This document shows positions 6,086 through 6,549 of a stretch of 6,549 bases of DNA, one piece after another. This stretch comes from Candidatus Bathyarchaeota archaeon (GTDB lineage Archaea; Thermoproteota; Bathyarchaeia; TCS64), in the NCBI GenBank assembly GCA_020697635.1, contig JAEHCT010000074.1:1-6549 (forward strand), read 5' to 3'. The notes beneath the pieces are model-generated. The model did not search any database. It was given only the letters and a program-made list of their open reading frames with translations, and was not told the origin of the DNA. The position numbers and the translations under genes are program-made. Every line of letters starts with the position of its first letter. The first letter of the stretch is position 1.

Positions 6086-6093
6086 TTTTAAAA
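6086..6093 (-). promoter_or_regulatory. TATA-like box for a leaderless priS transcript
   Basis: TTTTAAAA is centred about 26-27 bases before the priS ATG, the usual archaeal distance from TATA box to transcription start. It stands out in an otherwise G/C-rich region, and no Shine-Dalgarno lies between it and the ATG. Together these suggest transcription starting at or next to the start codon. Confidence 0.5.
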
Positions 6094-6097
6094 CAGG

Positions 6098-6235
6098 TTA
6101 CCTCGCGGGGCAGGTCCTGTGGCGGCATTTTCCACACGCGGGGGCGTTGAAGCGTACGACGTTTTCGTAGTGCCTGCAGTAGTGGAGCCCTAGGCTCTTG
6201 AGCATCCGCTTCTTCTCTTCCGTGAGTTCCCGCAT
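6098..6235 (-). CDS. Cys-rich microprotein between priL and priS (45 aa)
   Basis: A small open frame that I do not recognise. It begins at ATG 6235, 11 nt after the priL stop, and ends at TAA 6100-6098, 34 nt before the priS ATG. The N-terminal third is a charged, helix-like stretch (E-L-T-E-E-K-K-R-M-L-K-S-L-G-L). The rest is rich in Cys and His: C20-x-H22, then C34-G-K-C37-x-H39-x2-C42 near the C-terminus, a pattern compatible with a small zinc ribbon or iron-sulfur site. An in-frame stop about 40 bases upstream of the ATG rules out fusion to priL. There is no clear Shine-Dalgarno, so expression would rely on coupling to priL. The other long frame across this stretch is Arg/Pro-rich and runs into the priL coding region, so I consider this one the better candidate. 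It might work with primase, but that is inference from position. Confidence 0.6.
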   Translation of the reverse strand: MRELTEEKKRMLKSLGLHYCRHYENVVRFNAPACGKCRHRTCPAR

Positions 6236-6246
6236 GTCGGTCTTTG

Positions 6247-6549
6247 TTATTGTTGGGCGGCGGTATTTGAGGGTTCAGCTTCCCGCTGCTCTCTCTGCCG
6301 CTCCAGGCGCCGCACCTTCCTACGGTAGTAGCCAAGGGGGTGGCTCACAGTCTCGCATACGCTGTCCATGTTGCGGCATATGCCGTGGGTCCTGAGGGTG
6401 CTGCACGTGGGGGGCGTGTACTTTGTTCGGTGGCCCTTGAGGCCGGCGATGTGCTCTATCTGATACCGGGTGAGGCTCTCGTCGAAGTCGGTTACGCTGG
6501 TGTAGAGGTGCACCATGTCATCGATGGGCATCCCCACGTTCACGAGGAA
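6247..6549 (-). CDS. priL: DNA primase large subunit PriL (C-terminal part, cut by window edge)
   Basis: C-terminal 100 residues of the regulatory/large primase subunit, which carries a [4Fe-4S] cluster and helps primer initiation. The frame is open to the last base of the window, so the start lies beyond it and the GTG at 6543 is internal. Visible features in window residue numbers: a helical D-F-D-E-S-L-T-R-Y-Q-I-E-H-I (21-34), then P-P-T-C49-S-T-L-R-T-H-G-I-C58 and S-V-C65, and H-P-L-G-Y-Y (70-75). C49, C58 and C65 fit three of the four cluster ligands; the first would be off-window. After the Y-Y comes a basic, Gln/Arg/Glu-rich tail of about 25 residues. The stop is TAA at 6249-6247. priL next to priS is unremarkable for archaea, but here a microprotein gene separates them. 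Confidence 0.92.
   Translation of the reverse strand, partial: FLVNVGMPIDDMVHLYTSVTDFDESLTRYQIEHIAGLKGHRTKYTPPTCSTLRTHGICRNMDSVCETVSHPLGYYRRKVRRLERQREQREAEPSNTAAQQ

Noticed and set aside
6066..6335. 89-codon minus-strand frame between priL and priS
   Set aside because: Starts inside the priL coding region and is Arg/Pro/Asn-rich with no motif. The 45-aa frame with clustered Cys/His is the better reading of this stretch.
1..6549. CRISPR array, tRNA or rRNA gene, insertion sequence or attachment site
   Set aside because: I saw no regularly spaced repeats, no tRNA-like T-loop and acceptor pairing, and no transposase or flanking inverted repeats. Nearly every base is explained by tightly packed genes.

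Overview
The window reads as a compact archaeal chromosome segment, most likely from the TACK group and perhaps Bathyarchaeia-like. That lineage guess comes from gene content and order, not from any search. Archaeal markers are unmistakable: heterodimeric primase genes (priL end, priS), a GINS subunit, ribosomal proteins L44e and S27e, aIF2 alpha and Nop10. They are packed with 4-nt ATGA overlaps or gaps of 1-11 nt. Purine-rich Shine-Dalgarno sites precede several genes, and TATA-like boxes and poly-T terminators fill the few short gaps. No stretch over 300 bases lacks a gene.

Region 1 (1-2262, + strand) is the end of a branched-chain amino-acid-type ABC importer operon. It holds a livH-type permease cut by the window edge, then a livM-type permease 1 nt later. 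A 47-codon single-pass membrane protein follows, whose ATG overlaps the livM stop by one base. The ATPase and binding-protein genes are not here. Because the operon ends at a poly-T stretch, they should lie upstream or elsewhere.

Region 2 (2263-2330) is a short convergent gap with a T run on each strand. Region 3 (2331-2781) is a single minus-strand gene for an unrecognised 122-residue protein with its own candidate TATA box, plus the gap separating it from nop10.

Region 4 (6549 down to 2782, minus strand) is a replication-translation gene cluster. In transcription order it runs priL (C-terminal part only), an unrecognised 45-residue Cys-rich microprotein, priS, gins51, rpl44e, rps27e, aIF2 alpha, nop10. 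Primase and GINS act at the replication fork. L44e, S27e and aIF2 alpha act in the ribosome and in initiation, and Nop10 acts in H/ACA-guided pseudouridylation of rRNA. This linkage of replication and translation genes is known in archaea.

The points most worth a second look are the two microproteins (2119-2262 and 6235-6098), the apparent leaderless promoter directly before priS, the cysteine-rich zinc region of PriS, the TTG start of S27e with a strong ribosome binding site, and the orphan protein at 2699-2331.
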